The notes below the pieces were generated by a model. It was given only the letters and a program-made list of their open reading frames with translations, was not told the DNA's origin and did no database searches. The translations under genes and the position numbers were made by a program. This document shows positions 55,701-64,000 of a DNA stretch of 64,000 bases, piece by piece. Source of the DNA: Flectonema sp. DT1601. Lineage: Eukaryota > Euglenozoa > Diplonemea > Diplonemida > Diplonemidae. Where the stretch lies: contig OZ025827.1 in NCBI GenBank assembly GCA_964019425.1, positions 496,001 through 560,000 of the forward strand, read 5' to 3'. Within the stretch, counting starts at the first letter, position 1. Each line of letters opens with the position of its first letter.

Positions 55701-56792
55701 ATCAGTGATATGCATCTCAATGAGGAAAAGTCAAGTCGGAAAATTGCGATTGTTGAGGAAGAATTGCAACGGGCAGTTCAAAATGGACATTCGGTAGAAC
55801 TGAAGCTTCGAGATACAGAAGTTGAGTCGTCGGCTGTTATAAGAGAACTTCGTAACGAAGTTCAGATAGAAGAGAATCATAAGAATTCTTTACAGAGAGA
55901 AGTTACTAGTTTAAAAGAGAGATTACAACACGAAGAATCTCAACTTCGCTATCAACTACAACGATGTAAAGAAGTAGAACGTGAGCTACAAGACAAGGGT
56001 ACTAAGATAACTCATCTCGAAGAAGACTGTGGCCGCGCTACTGTTGAATGGAATGCTATCGTCGAACAGTTGAAAGAAGAAAGAGAAATCTCACAGAATT
56101 CCTCGAAGGCTATTCAATCTCTTCAAGGAGAAATAGAAGCCTCGAGACAAAATGTAGATCAGCAGAGAGTAGCAACTGACACACACGAACAACGTCTTCA
56201 TTCAGAAATAAAAGTAAAATCTCAACAAATTGATTCTCTCTCCGATCAGGTGAAGGAAACCCGTCATGAGCTTTGCCTCGCTCGTGATCAAGTTCTTCAA
56301 CAAAATAAACAACTCCACACTGAACAAGACAAGTCTCACAGAGCTTCCCAACAACTCAAATCAAAACAACAGGAACTGGATCGAAATGTTCGAGTTTTGG
56401 AAGATTCTCGTCATCGTACCGATGAATGGATGCGGAAATTACGTGAAACGGAAGAAAAGTTACACGAAAGTGACCGTAAAAAGCAAGAAAAAGAAAGAGA
56501 AATAACACTTGTTCAGAATTCTCTAAGTGACATGCAACGTCGATATGACGGAGCGATGACAAAACTAAATACTCAACGTGATGTAAAACAGATTGGATAC
56601 GGTGGTTCACTCGACTCTTCACGAGAACTAACTGAGGCGAAGGCAAAGCTTGCTCGTGCTGAAGCAGAACTCTCTCGTCAGCAGGTCAGCAATGATGATA
56701 GTCGTTGGTTGAGATCGGAATTAGATCAGGCAAAGGAGAAGATATTATCCTTACAAACACAATGTAATGTAAGAACACATTACTCACCGTAG
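52782..56792 (+). CDS. Long coiled-coil protein (1,336 residues)
   Basis: One exon. After a Ser/Pro-rich head of about 80 residues, almost the whole protein (about 85-1290) is a heptad-rich coiled coil full of Glu, Gln, Lys, Ser and Leu, as in golgins, centrosomal or flagellar scaffold proteins. No motor, membrane or catalytic domain is visible. Weak internal repetition is expected from the heptads and I see no longer fixed repeat. The tail has a Gly-containing break (KQIGYGGSLDSS) and a final short coiled coil. A structural role in the cytoskeleton or at a membrane is plausible; composition alone cannot name it. Similar proteins are easily confused with myosin tails in searches. Confidence 0.85.
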   Translation: MDRLQLPKSPSNFDTFSPDNGSAQGYLKGCHPAISNSPSWHSRESPKYVLSDTAGRFGSAYDNTKGSRISPTRPSNRGEVTVLESQLENMTALKDQFAKKCRETEEKLHEYELNNHGKLLEGKLNALQKLLKERSSDVDINHERALTAEKHVSELRTAATQHQLRRDELERIIVQRDSEKSRFESELTSLKNTKSILETELTKQLETTNHLESLQHQSNIDKQRNMSLLREDTRSKDLQIIQAGEVEVCLKKETAELTNTVAALRDEGKSKTDLINELTDRNKTQQEGSNQLQVRVSQLAALLDTQQQETERELKKSQQLTIDISQCNGDKNELMVKIGLLEAELLSFEAKAEKFKILENCLNRSNEDIKEEAARHTITKRRVEDLELRSESVALLKNQLKDKEVELNQLAVEIESQHSRYSSLEDLLSKSRVEIDTSEAQNRHLSLEIQHLTSQHNTLQSDAAQLREETSKINLLEGKVRGLESIVETKESEIQQYSEDAIRKTEFIRELQLASSTAEALVDEVESYRNDKKELEHRVMELDQLRRDASAAADRNASESDQLCELLKIKTTQLTDMETELQTAQTELSIIDQLRDRITILEEDLIKKTDELHQHDQQTITLRSQLASSSSDLELLRDHYSNMEIVVGDKTNKIQSLAEKLGSAQVTAEISDSELDKSKADNKTLALEMTKLTSELNRQSDELRSSKENIHREQYQSKELRETVDAQNQNISHLETQVHSLQSQLRSAQELQAQLEAKLLSSEDIKSRESHTASQLSELQQQLLSGNYEIQEKEKEIVQLKINAKGMELQIGRSQQLADYNNDMKSQIADYINTLDSLEADTRRKGEQIHVLEQQKLELESKIGILTTDLSSSNTNINSMAQKLEVFEKRQTKYLENEGRIVGLEAGLTKKESELREVLEQNNALSCKIKQLDETILTNSATAEKQRTQQSEISNKNEVIQHLENEISKLRSSISDMHLNEEKSSRKIAIVEEELQRAVQNGHSVELKLRDTEVESSAVIRELRNEVQIEENHKNSLQREVTSLKERLQHEESQLRYQLQRCKEVERELQDKGTKITHLEEDCGRATVEWNAIVEQLKEEREISQNSSKAIQSLQGEIEASRQNVDQQRVATDTHEQRLHSEIKVKSQQIDSLSDQVKETRHELCLARDQVLQQNKQLHTEQDKSHRASQQLKSKQQELDRNVRVLEDSRHRTDEWMRKLRETEEKLHESDRKKQEKEREITLVQNSLSDMQRRYDGAMTKLNTQRDVKQIGYGGSLDSSRELTEAKAKLARAEAELSRQQVSNDDSRWLRSELDQAKEKILSLQTQCNVRTHYSP

Positions 56793-57718
56793 TACAGCAT
56801 CACAATACAGCCTTTCATCCGAAACGAAGACTACGGTTTTGGTTGCGATCTCCAGTGGATTACGTGCCACCTGTTTGTCTGTTCCTTCCTGGCTGAGTGG
56901 GAGAAAAAAAAAAAAAAAAAAAAAAAAAAAGGAATCCTCCTCGCACCTTGCAGCTGGCATGCTTTTGGCGGTGGTTTTACAAGAATGTGAGGTAGGATAG
57001 CTTCGTGTCCCCCCCTACCCTGTTTTATTATTTGTTTTTTTTTCTTCTTCCAGAACAAGGTTAGCCTTAGCTGGTAATTGGACCACCACCATCAAAGTAT
57101 TATATTGCACGGTATCGAACTGTTGACCCTGGTGTTTATTACAGAGATACGTCGTCTTATCTATTACGTGCTTTGCTTTGATATCTATAAATATTGTACC
57201 TCGTTGTTCTGGTTTGTTTGTTTTTTTTCCCCTCCTCATGAAAGCTGAATCTTTTGTCATGACTTCTCTTGACTTTTACTTTTTTTTTTTTTAAAAAGTC
57301 ACACTCCTCTCTTTTCATGTGACTTACTGATGACATTGTCTTTAGCGGTATATTTATTTTTGCAATTTTGTACCAACGCTTGCTGCTAACAGTTCAGGAG
57401 CAGTTCTTCTTATAGTGTGTTGGAACTCAATAAAACTATCATATTACTCCTTTTCATCTTTTCATCTTTTTTTTTTTTTTTTTAAAATAATGTTTTAATG
57501 TATTGTACCTGTAAGAAAAAAAAAAAAAAAAAAAATTATTTGCCGTTTTTTGCTTCCTTTTTCTATTTAGAAGTAGAGGTTATTATTATTATTATTATTA
57601 TTATTATTTTTTTCCTCCAGGTTCACACAGCTTTTTTTTTGTATGGTTGAAAATAAATTATCGCAAATTAGGGAAGACAACAAACTGTGTGTAGTTCCCT
57701 TTTGTATGTTTTCTCTGA
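56793..57718. other. Intergenic region
   Basis: 3' flank with runs of about 29 A (56902-56930) and about 20 T, and an ATT microsatellite at about 57580-57607. Nothing else recognised. Confidence 0.45.
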
Positions 57719-57740
57719 TACTAACTTTGTTTTCATCCAG
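57719..57740 (+). promoter_or_regulatory. Branch point and acceptor before the repeat-protein gene
   Basis: TACTAAC at 57719-57725 is followed by TTTGTTTTCATCCAG ending at 57740, 12 bases before the ATG. It has the form of a consensus branch site plus 3' splice site. Confidence 0.6.
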
Positions 57741-57752
57741 CCAGTATTTAGA

Positions 57753-60101
57753 ATGAAGAAGGTGGTGTCGATATGTCGAGTTCAAAGGAGACATTTCAGA
57801 CCTCAGGGAATAGCTATACCCGATGAACAGGTTCCTCCTTTAGAAGGAACACCTGATTTTGATAGGGAAGTCAATGATTTCTATAACCTTAAACTTAGTC
57901 AAAGTTTTTGGAGAAAGGAACTTCAAGGTAAATTCTTACCCAGTGAAGAGAGAGAGAATCTAAGAAAGAGAGTTGTTGAAAAACAGAAACATTTTAATTA
58001 CATTCGAGAATGTGCCATTCAACAAGACGAAGAGACTCTGTCACAAGAAGCTTCCAAGTTATTAACAAAACAATATAATGAAGATCCTCCCAGTGGTTGT
58101 GAATTCTTAAAGGGGTCTCGTGTTGTTCCTTTGAGTGGGATTATGAAGATGCAAGTCGCGACAGTTCTCGGATTCCGTTCTGGATTATTATGGCATCAGT
58201 TTGATGGATACACAAATCCTATTCCAATCCATCCATCAAATACAACTAATTGGTCATTATTAGGAAATTGTTTACCTTCTAGTGAGCTCCCTGAAGGGTT
58301 AGAGGCAGCTGTGGTTGCTGAAAACATCGCCGCTCCTGTTTCCATGCCTCGAAAACGAGTCGAATCCGAGAACGACATCGACGATCTCGCTAACGTTGGA
58401 CAGACTGTATGTTTTTAATTGTGTTGAGTGTTTCTTTTATTGTTTTGAAATATTTAATAATAAATAAATCAGGTCGCACCTGAGGTTTTTGAAGTACCAG
58501 AACCAGTCCAGCCTGTGGTTTCTGAGGAAGTGAAGACCGTAGTGGAGACCGTTGTCAGCGAGAGCACGCAATCCACAGAAACTTCTGAACCTGTACCAGA
58601 AACTGTTATCACTGAAGACAAAGTAGTGGATTCGATACCTGAAGAAAAATCACCAGAACAAACAGCTGTTGATGAGAACACTGAACCAATAGTTGATGAG
58701 CCTACTGCGAGCGTAGAGTCAGCTGAAGAGAAGTCCACACCGGCTGAGGAAGCAGCAGAACCGGTTGAGGAACTAACACCAGTGGAGAAGGTGGTTGAGG
58801 AGAAGGTTGAGGTGCCAACGCCAGCTGAGCCAACACCAGTAGAGAAGGTTGAAGAACCAACACCGGTAGAAAAGGTCGAAGAGCCAACACCAGTGGAAAA
58901 GGTCGAAGAGCCAACACAAGTGGAAAAGGTCGAAGAACCAACACCGGTAGAGAAGGTCGAAGAGCCAACACCAGTGGAAAAGGTCGAAGAGTCAACACCA
59001 GTGGAGAAGGCCGAAGAACCAACACCAGTGGAAAAGGTCGAAGAGCCAACACCAGTGGAGAAGGTCGAAGAGCCAACACCGGTAGAGAAGGTTGAAGAGC
59101 CAACACCAGTAGAGAAGGTTGAAGAGCCAACACCAGTGGAGAAGGTTGAAGAGCCAACACCAGTAGAGAAGGTTGAAGAGCCAACACCAGTAGAGAAGGT
59201 TGAAGAGCCAACACCAGTGGAGAAGGTTGAAGAGCCAACACCAGTGGAGAAGGTTGAAGAGCCAACACCAGTAGAGAAGGTTGAAGAACCAACACCAGTA
59301 GAGAAGGTTGAAGAGCCAACACCAGTAGAGAAGGTTGAAGAGCCAACACCAGTGGAGAAGGTTGAAGAGCCAACACCGGTAGAGAAGGTTGAAGAGCCAA
59401 CACCAGTGGAGAAGGTTGAAGAGCCAACACCAGTAGAGAAGGTTGAAGAGCCAACACCAGTGGAGAAGGTTGAAGAGCCAACACCAGTAGAGAAGGTTGA
59501 AGAGCCAACACCAGTGGAGAAGGTTGAAGAACCAACACCAGTAGAGAAGGTTGAAGAGCCAACACCAGTGGAAAAGGTCGAAGAGCCAACACCGGTAGAA
59601 AAGGTCGAAGAGCCAACACCAGTGGAAAAGGTCGAAGAACCAACACCGGTAGAGAAGGTCGAAGAGCCAACACCAGTGGAGAAGGTTGAAGAACCAACAC
59701 CGGTAGAGAAGGTCGAAGAGCCAACTCCAGTTGTTGAGGAACCGACACCAGCCGAGCCAACACCGGCGGAGAAGGTGGTTGAGGAGGAGAAGGTTGAGGT
59801 GCCAACTCCAGTTGTTGAGGAAGAGAGGACTGTAGAAAAACCAACACCGGTAGAGAAGGTCGAAGAGCCAACACCGGTTGTTGAGGAACCAACACCAGTA
59901 GCAAAGACTGTGGAGGAACCGACACCAACCGAGCCAACACTGGCGGAGAAGGTGGTTAAGGAGGAGAAGGTTGAGGAGCCAACACAGGCAGAGGGTGTTG
60001 CCAAAGGATCAGAATCAGCGGAGAAGTCGCAAACACCCGACGCCAAACAAGAAGTTGAGAAATCCGCGACACCATCGGAACCAGAGAGTGGCACAAAATA
60101 G
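57753..60101 (+). CDS. Two-exon protein with about 33 EPTPVEKVE repeats
   Basis: Exons 57753-58406 and 58473-60101 give 760 residues; the acceptor at 57740 favours the ATG at 57753. Residues 1-218 are a unique, soluble-looking domain that I do not recognise. The start (MKKVVSICRVQRRHF) is basic and lacks acids, so a mitochondrial presequence is possible. From the second exon on the protein is acidic and low in complexity. Residues about 337-634 are some 33 copies of the nine-residue unit EPTPVEKVE with few changes, then shorter variants and a Ser/Glu-rich tail. Such tails are usually disordered spacers. The same stretch is open on the minus strand only because the unit is 27 bases. Confidence 0.85.
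58407..58472 (+). other. Intron of the repeat-protein gene
   Basis: 66 bases, GTATGT to AAATCAG, phase 0. It contains in-frame stops, and splicing joins the unique domain to the repeat domain without a frame change. Confidence 0.8.
58828..59721 (+). repeat. 27-bp coding minisatellite, about 33 units
   Basis: Tandem units encode EPTPVEKVE. They differ mainly at silent sites (GTT/GTC, GTA/GTG, CCA/CCG, GAG/GAA), and blocks of units share the same variants, the sign of repeated slippage or unequal exchange. A few units have Q, S or A changes. Copy number probably varies between strains. Confidence 0.93.
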
Positions 60102-60757
60102 CGATAATTGATTACTATTTTGGTGTCAAATTTGAATTGTTGCCAGTCGAAGACTATTGACCAATAGTGGCACTCACCTGAAGTCCCACTTTGTGAAGAA
60201 ATCTGATCCAACTTTCTAAAGCAAGTCTTCATCCGCATCCGTGACGTATGATTGAACCTGTCTGTTGGAGGACTTCATTACTTTTAGTTGTCAATATTAT
60301 GTGAATGAAAGCATTCTCTTCGTATTTTCTTCGTGAATACTATATACGTTGTCTTATTCGTATTGTAGTTGTTTGTGGGAAATCAACTTCTGCGTTTCTG
60401 TTTGGTTGTTCTTATTCGTTTCTCTTAAAACTGAACGCTCGATTTAGTAAAGTGTTTTTTTTTTAAAAAATAGTAATTGTTGTGATAATCAGCCGAAATG
60501 AGGCGTATTTTTTTTTAAACGTGAACTGATAGTTGAATAAAAGTATTTTCTTTCCCCCCCCCTCCAGTCACTGTATCTCAGAACTAATGTTAAATTATCG
60601 TTATGTTTTTTATGATACAAAACATTTGTATTTTACGTACAAAATCAAACAGTTAACCCCCCCCTCCACCACCACCTCTCTGGATACACATTCGAATGGC
60701 AACACTGAAAAAGAGATGTGTGTGCGGATAGGATATAACATTTAATATAATGTAATT
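60102..60757. other. Intergenic region
   Basis: 3' flank of the repeat-protein gene, AT-rich with short T runs and two C runs (near 60555 and 60660). No gene recognised. Confidence 0.45.
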
Positions 60758-60826
60758 GGTTGCTGGTAGCGATATAACTGTTACCCTGTTGAACTTTTCC
60801 TGGCTTTTTGGCTCCTAGGCTTCGAT
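60758..60826 (+). repeat. Dispersed short repeat, copy C
   Basis: It aligns with copy A at 7135-7210: GGTAGCGAT, AACTGTTAC, CCTGTTGAACTTTTCCTG and AGGCTTCGAT occur in the same order and strand, more than 50 kb apart. The stretch is intergenic, as are the other copies. Confidence 0.6.
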
Positions 60827-61030
60827 GATAACAAAACATTGAAATCTCCCTCTTCTATGTGTCATGAGTTTTTTAATTTTATTATTGAGTTCTGATACAA
60901 TACAGAGATTTATATTCGTATGAACCTAATCAAACAGTCTTCCCCCCTCTTCTAGATACCCGAAACTTATACACCATGAGATGAATGAATACTTTTTTTT
61001 TTGCATTTTTTATTGAAATTACAGATATGA
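60827..61030. other. Intergenic leader of the IPT/TIG gene
   Basis: AT-rich with T runs. Nothing further seen. Confidence 0.4.
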
Positions 61031-61054
61031 TTTCTTTTTTCTTTTTCCTTCCAG
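61031..61054 (+). promoter_or_regulatory. Putative splice acceptor of the IPT/TIG protein gene
   Basis: A long T/C tract ending CCTTCCAG at 61054, 38 bases before the ATG at 61093. Confidence 0.55.
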
Positions 61055-61092
61055 TGCTTCTCCCCTTCCCCCTCCCCCATCCACCGGGGGTG

Positions 61093-64000
61093 ATGCGCAT
61101 CTTTTTTATATTATTACAATTAGTCATATGCTCCTCAGCTGAATTAATATTTAATTCAACTGCGCCTCGGAGATGTAAAGGAGGAATAGGAAGTAATGCT
61201 TTAACAGGGTGCGTGGGATGGTCTGAAATAGGAATACAAGGACTCGGTAAAATTCCAAAAGAAATAACTCTGTCTCCGATCAGAGAAGATTCTGAAGACG
61301 AATTGGTGAAGTGTAAAATAAAAGCATCCAACTATGCGATTACTTGGTGTAAAATAAATAAACCTCAGATTGAAAGCTCATCAAAATATGTTATTCTCGC
61401 TGATGGGGTAGCAATAATACCAAAATTAACGGTGGAATTACAACCAGCACCAATGATTAAATCACTTCTGCATGACTCAGACCTCTGCAGTGTAATTGCA
61501 TCGACGGGTCCATCGGTTGTTGCTTGTGAAAAAGATGCTTTGATAATTATAAAAGGAAAATCTTTAGCTGATACTAAACAAGTTTTACTACAAAGTCCAT
61601 CATGTAGTGAAAACGTTGAGTGTCATATTCAACATGTGACAAAAGCAAGAATCGCATGTACTATCTCAACTGTTAGTGATGCCATCGCGAAATGCTCAAC
61701 TCAGCAGTATCCTTTAATGCAAATCTCATTATCGACTCCGACAGTTAGTTCCATGGATGTGGGAGGTGACAATGGATTAATCACATTGATATCATCACCA
61801 GAAATTATTTCACTCGAATACAACAAAGGATGTACATCCGGATATGGAACAAAACACTTATATGGATGTCGAGACGGTGCTGAAATTGAAATTCGAGGGC
61901 TTTCTCTTCACCATTCCAACGATACTGTCATAGTCATGAATTCAAGACAGACATCTGTGAAACGATCTTTTGCGGATTGTAAAGTAGTTTCAGCAACGTT
62001 CTCACATATTAAATGCATCTTGACAGCCGAACAAGAAGGACGCTACCAGCTTTATATTGTCGCTCTTGGTGGACGGTCTCAGGCTGCTGCAACTATTTCT
62101 GTCGCACCATTCCCAAGTCTTTCAAATATTACATATGATCAAGGATGTTTAACTGGGAATGGGTCTCTTGAGCTTGTTTGTGGTAACAAAATTAAATTAG
62201 TATTCAACGGAGCCGGTTTGGTTACTGACACAGAACTTCTATTTAGTGACAATAGGTGTAAGTGTGTTGAGGGAGGGATTATCACGGCTTCTGATACTTC
62301 GTTTGATCAACCGATTTCTATGTCATCTTCGTATGGTTGTTTATTAGTGTGCGAGAACGACTCAACTTCTTCTGCATTGTCTTTACGTGTTGCAATTTCA
62401 TTACGTTCAGGTGGTGCAAACACAAAAGAAGTTGGGTCTATTTCTGTTATGCTTCCGCCACTGGTTACAAATGTTACTTTCGTTGACAGCGGTGATGGTG
62501 CTGTATGTCAAACACCTGATCAAATCACACCTCCTATCGTGTTAGAGAATTGCACAAACAAAGCGGTGCTTGTGATCTCTGGAGCTAATCTTATAGCCAA
62601 TCACACAGTTATTCATTTATTCGCTGTTGATGATGTTGGAGTTCCTGTTTCTGAAGGATTGCAACCAACTGTCGCATGTCGAACACTTGGAACTCAATCA
62701 ATCAAACAAACTAACATAACTGTAGGAACTGGCATCGAGCAATTCGTCAGCGAACAACACAGATGTCAATTAGAATTCATGTCTTTACCTGTAGCCAATT
62801 GCAGCAGCTATGTTGTTGTTGCCTCTTCTATCGGAGGGTTTTCCGTCATACCTGTGAACTACGAATTGCCAGTTCAGTCACAAAGTACACGAACTGACGT
62901 CTATCAAACTTTATTGCATGCTAAGGGAGGTAGTCCTGTAGTGACTTTGCTACCTCAACCAGTTATAAGAAAAATTGAAAATTGTCTGCAGCAGAGAGAA
63001 GACACTCTTTTAGAAATATGTACTGTGATTGACTACAATACGATTACGGTAGTGGGTGAAGGGTTCTTACCAGAAACTACAGTGACGTTGAGACCTGCGT
63101 CTGAAAGTGATGGAAAAGAGAGATCTTGTGTTGTTACGAGTCTATTGGAAAATAGAATCTCTTGCAGAACAAAAGCTGACGCAGATCCCCTCCAAACCTC
63201 AAAGGCTTATGATATAATCGTGTCTTCACGAGGAGGTGTGGCTGCTGCTGGTAATTCACTCATCCTAATTCCTAGACCTCGGATAAATGGTATATCTGGT
63301 TGTGCAGTCACAGCTACTCAAAACTCAACAACCAAATGCAAACATGGCGATCGCTTAGCTCTTCAAGGTGCGGGATTCACACCTGAAAACACAACTCTTG
63401 AGTTGATTCCGTTATCTGGAACAGACTTGTCAGCCACACCAAATAAATTTGTATCTCTCGCTTTGGTTCAGTCAACAGAAATTGTAATCGAAGCATCTCA
63501 AGGAGATCAACGAGGTGTTTTTGATTTATGGCTTCACACTCGAGGAGGATCATTGTCCGCAGGGAAAATAGAACTACTGCCAATGCCGACATTAACCAAA
63601 GTCAGGAATATTAATTGTATAAAAACAGCAAAAAGAGCAGCAAGCTGTCCAAGAGGAGGAGTAATAGAGATTCACGGTACTAATTTTGATGATGTTAAAG
63701 CCGTGACATTTCAACAGCCGCTCCTCGATAATCAAACTCAAAGCGCACGTCCTCCATGCAACATAATGAACGTCACGAATAACGTAATAATATGCAAAGC
63801 TTCGCACACTGTTGAGTATGGGGCTTTCTTTCCAATCATTGAGACTTCTGGTGGAGAGACTCGATGGGATCCTCAACTTCACAGACATTCTACAGTTGAA
63901 CTCATCCCACTACCAGTGATTACAGGTCTTTATTATTATAAAGCTGGTCATTGCTTAGAAGGAAACGGAACTAAGGAACTGTCAGGGTGTAAGAGCGGAA
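61093..64000 (+). CDS. Secreted or surface protein with multiple IPT/TIG repeats (partial, runs off right edge)
   Basis: The frame stays open from the ATG at 61093 to the window end, at least 969 codons. It begins with a clear signal peptide (MRIFFILLQLVICSSA). The rest is a chain of immunoglobulin-fold IPT/TIG-like units about 100-150 residues apart, each with a Cys, a strand like IEIHG or LALQG, then a G-x-N/G-F turn: near residues 145, 268, 365, 490, 655, 755, 855 and a last one starting near 950. Good examples are CPRGGVIEIHGTNF and CKHGDRLALQGAGF. Many N-x-S/T sites suggest glycosylation. Such proteins (plexins and fibrocystin-like proteins in animals, large surface proteins in protists) act in adhesion or reception. 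The C terminus and any membrane anchor lie outside the window. Confidence 0.9.
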   Translation, partial: MRIFFILLQLVICSSAELIFNSTAPRRCKGGIGSNALTGCVGWSEIGIQGLGKIPKEITLSPIREDSEDELVKCKIKASNYAITWCKINKPQIESSSKYVILADGVAIIPKLTVELQPAPMIKSLLHDSDLCSVIASTGPSVVACEKDALIIIKGKSLADTKQVLLQSPSCSENVECHIQHVTKARIACTISTVSDAIAKCSTQQYPLMQISLSTPTVSSMDVGGDNGLITLISSPEIISLEYNKGCTSGYGTKHLYGCRDGAEIEIRGLSLHHSNDTVIVMNSRQTSVKRSFADCKVVSATFSHIKCILTAEQEGRYQLYIVALGGRSQAAATISVAPFPSLSNITYDQGCLTGNGSLELVCGNKIKLVFNGAGLVTDTELLFSDNRCKCVEGGIITASDTSFDQPISMSSSYGCLLVCENDSTSSALSLRVAISLRSGGANTKEVGSISVMLPPLVTNVTFVDSGDGAVCQTPDQITPPIVLENCTNKAVLVISGANLIANHTVIHLFAVDDVGVPVSEGLQPTVACRTLGTQSIKQTNITVGTGIEQFVSEQHRCQLEFMSLPVANCSSYVVVASSIGGFSVIPVNYELPVQSQSTRTDVYQTLLHAKGGSPVVTLLPQPVIRKIENCLQQREDTLLEICTVIDYNTITVVGEGFLPETTVTLRPASESDGKERSCVVTSLLENRISCRTKADADPLQTSKAYDIIVSSRGGVAAAGNSLILIPRPRINGISGCAVTATQNSTTKCKHGDRLALQGAGFTPENTTLELIPLSGTDLSATPNKFVSLALVQSTEIVIEASQGDQRGVFDLWLHTRGGSLSAGKIELLPMPTLTKVRNINCIKTAKRAASCPRGGVIEIHGTNFDDVKAVTFQQPLLDNQTQSARPPCNIMNVTNNVIICKASHTVEYGAFFPIIETSGGETRWDPQLHRHSTVELIPLPVITGLYYYKAGHCLEGNGTKELSGCKSG

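Noticed and set aside
56769-56792. Possible intron donor GTAAGA at the end of the 1,336-residue coiled-coil gene
   Set aside because: The nearest usable AG gives an intron of about 24 bases, far shorter than the 66-95 bases of the others, so the stop at 56792 is kept.
58469-60238. A 589-codon minus-strand frame rich in Ser, Thr and Gly over the minisatellite, and a second 412-codon minus-strand frame
   Set aside because: They are open only because the 27-bp unit is a multiple of three and contains no stop on that strand. The + frame joins in phase to a unique exon and agrees with the strand of all other genes.
1-64000. CRISPR arrays, retroelements or intact DNA transposons
   Set aside because: The only regular repeats are coding minisatellites and simple sequence. 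No reverse transcriptase, integrase or transposase motif was seen in any frame.

Overview
The window reads as nuclear DNA of a eukaryotic protist, most likely a euglenozoan and perhaps a diplonemid-like lineage. Four observations support this. (1) Every supportable gene lies on the + strand, as in directional, polycistronically transcribed clusters. (2) Most start codons follow a pyrimidine tract and an AG by a few to about 70 bases, which fits spliced-leader trans-splicing, although no spliced-leader gene was found here. (3) The protein at 45013-46764 closely matches BILBO1, the flagellar pocket collar protein known from kinetoplastids. (4) A small-subunit rRNA 3'-end fragment at about 50.1 kb resembles the euglenozoan form. 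Three genes carry short GT-AG cis-introns (66-95 bp), which argues against a kinetoplastid, where cis-introns are almost absent. TAA, TAG and TGA all serve as stops, so the code is standard.

Layout. 205-1509 encodes a putatively N-myristoylated protein with a RanBP2/NZF-type finger and a C-terminal RING. About 9.6 kb without a supported gene follows. It is full of A/T homopolymers and holds a 45-bp inverted repeat, two copies of a short dispersed repeat and a scrambled relic of an ATP-citrate lyase gene. 11107-27013 is a four-exon gene for a 5,219-residue RNF213-type AAA+/RZ-finger protein with an apparent beta-propeller and no visible RING. 27947-34122 is a coiled-coil plus cadherin-like-repeat protein, and 34425-35660 an FAD monooxygenase. 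Two ATP-citrate lyase genes stand in tandem (35915-39085 and 39995-43168), nearly identical in coding sequence but with unrelated flanks.

The second half holds the BILBO1-like gene, a membrane protein with PAN-like and EGF-like modules (47479-49095), a stretch with two decayed rRNA fragments (about 50.06-50.95 kb), a tentative small two-exon gene, a 108-residue conserved-looking protein, a 1,336-residue coiled-coil protein, a two-exon gene with about 33 copies of a nine-residue repeat, and the start of a large secreted IPT/TIG-repeat protein that runs off the right edge.

There is no operon-like shared pathway. The themes are ubiquitin signalling (RING protein and RNF213-like), cytosolic acetyl-CoA supply (the ACL pair), flagellar pocket and cytoskeleton (BILBO1-like and coiled-coil proteins) and cell surface (PAN/EGF and IPT/TIG proteins). 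No CRISPR array, convincing tRNA, intact rRNA or intact mobile element was recognised.
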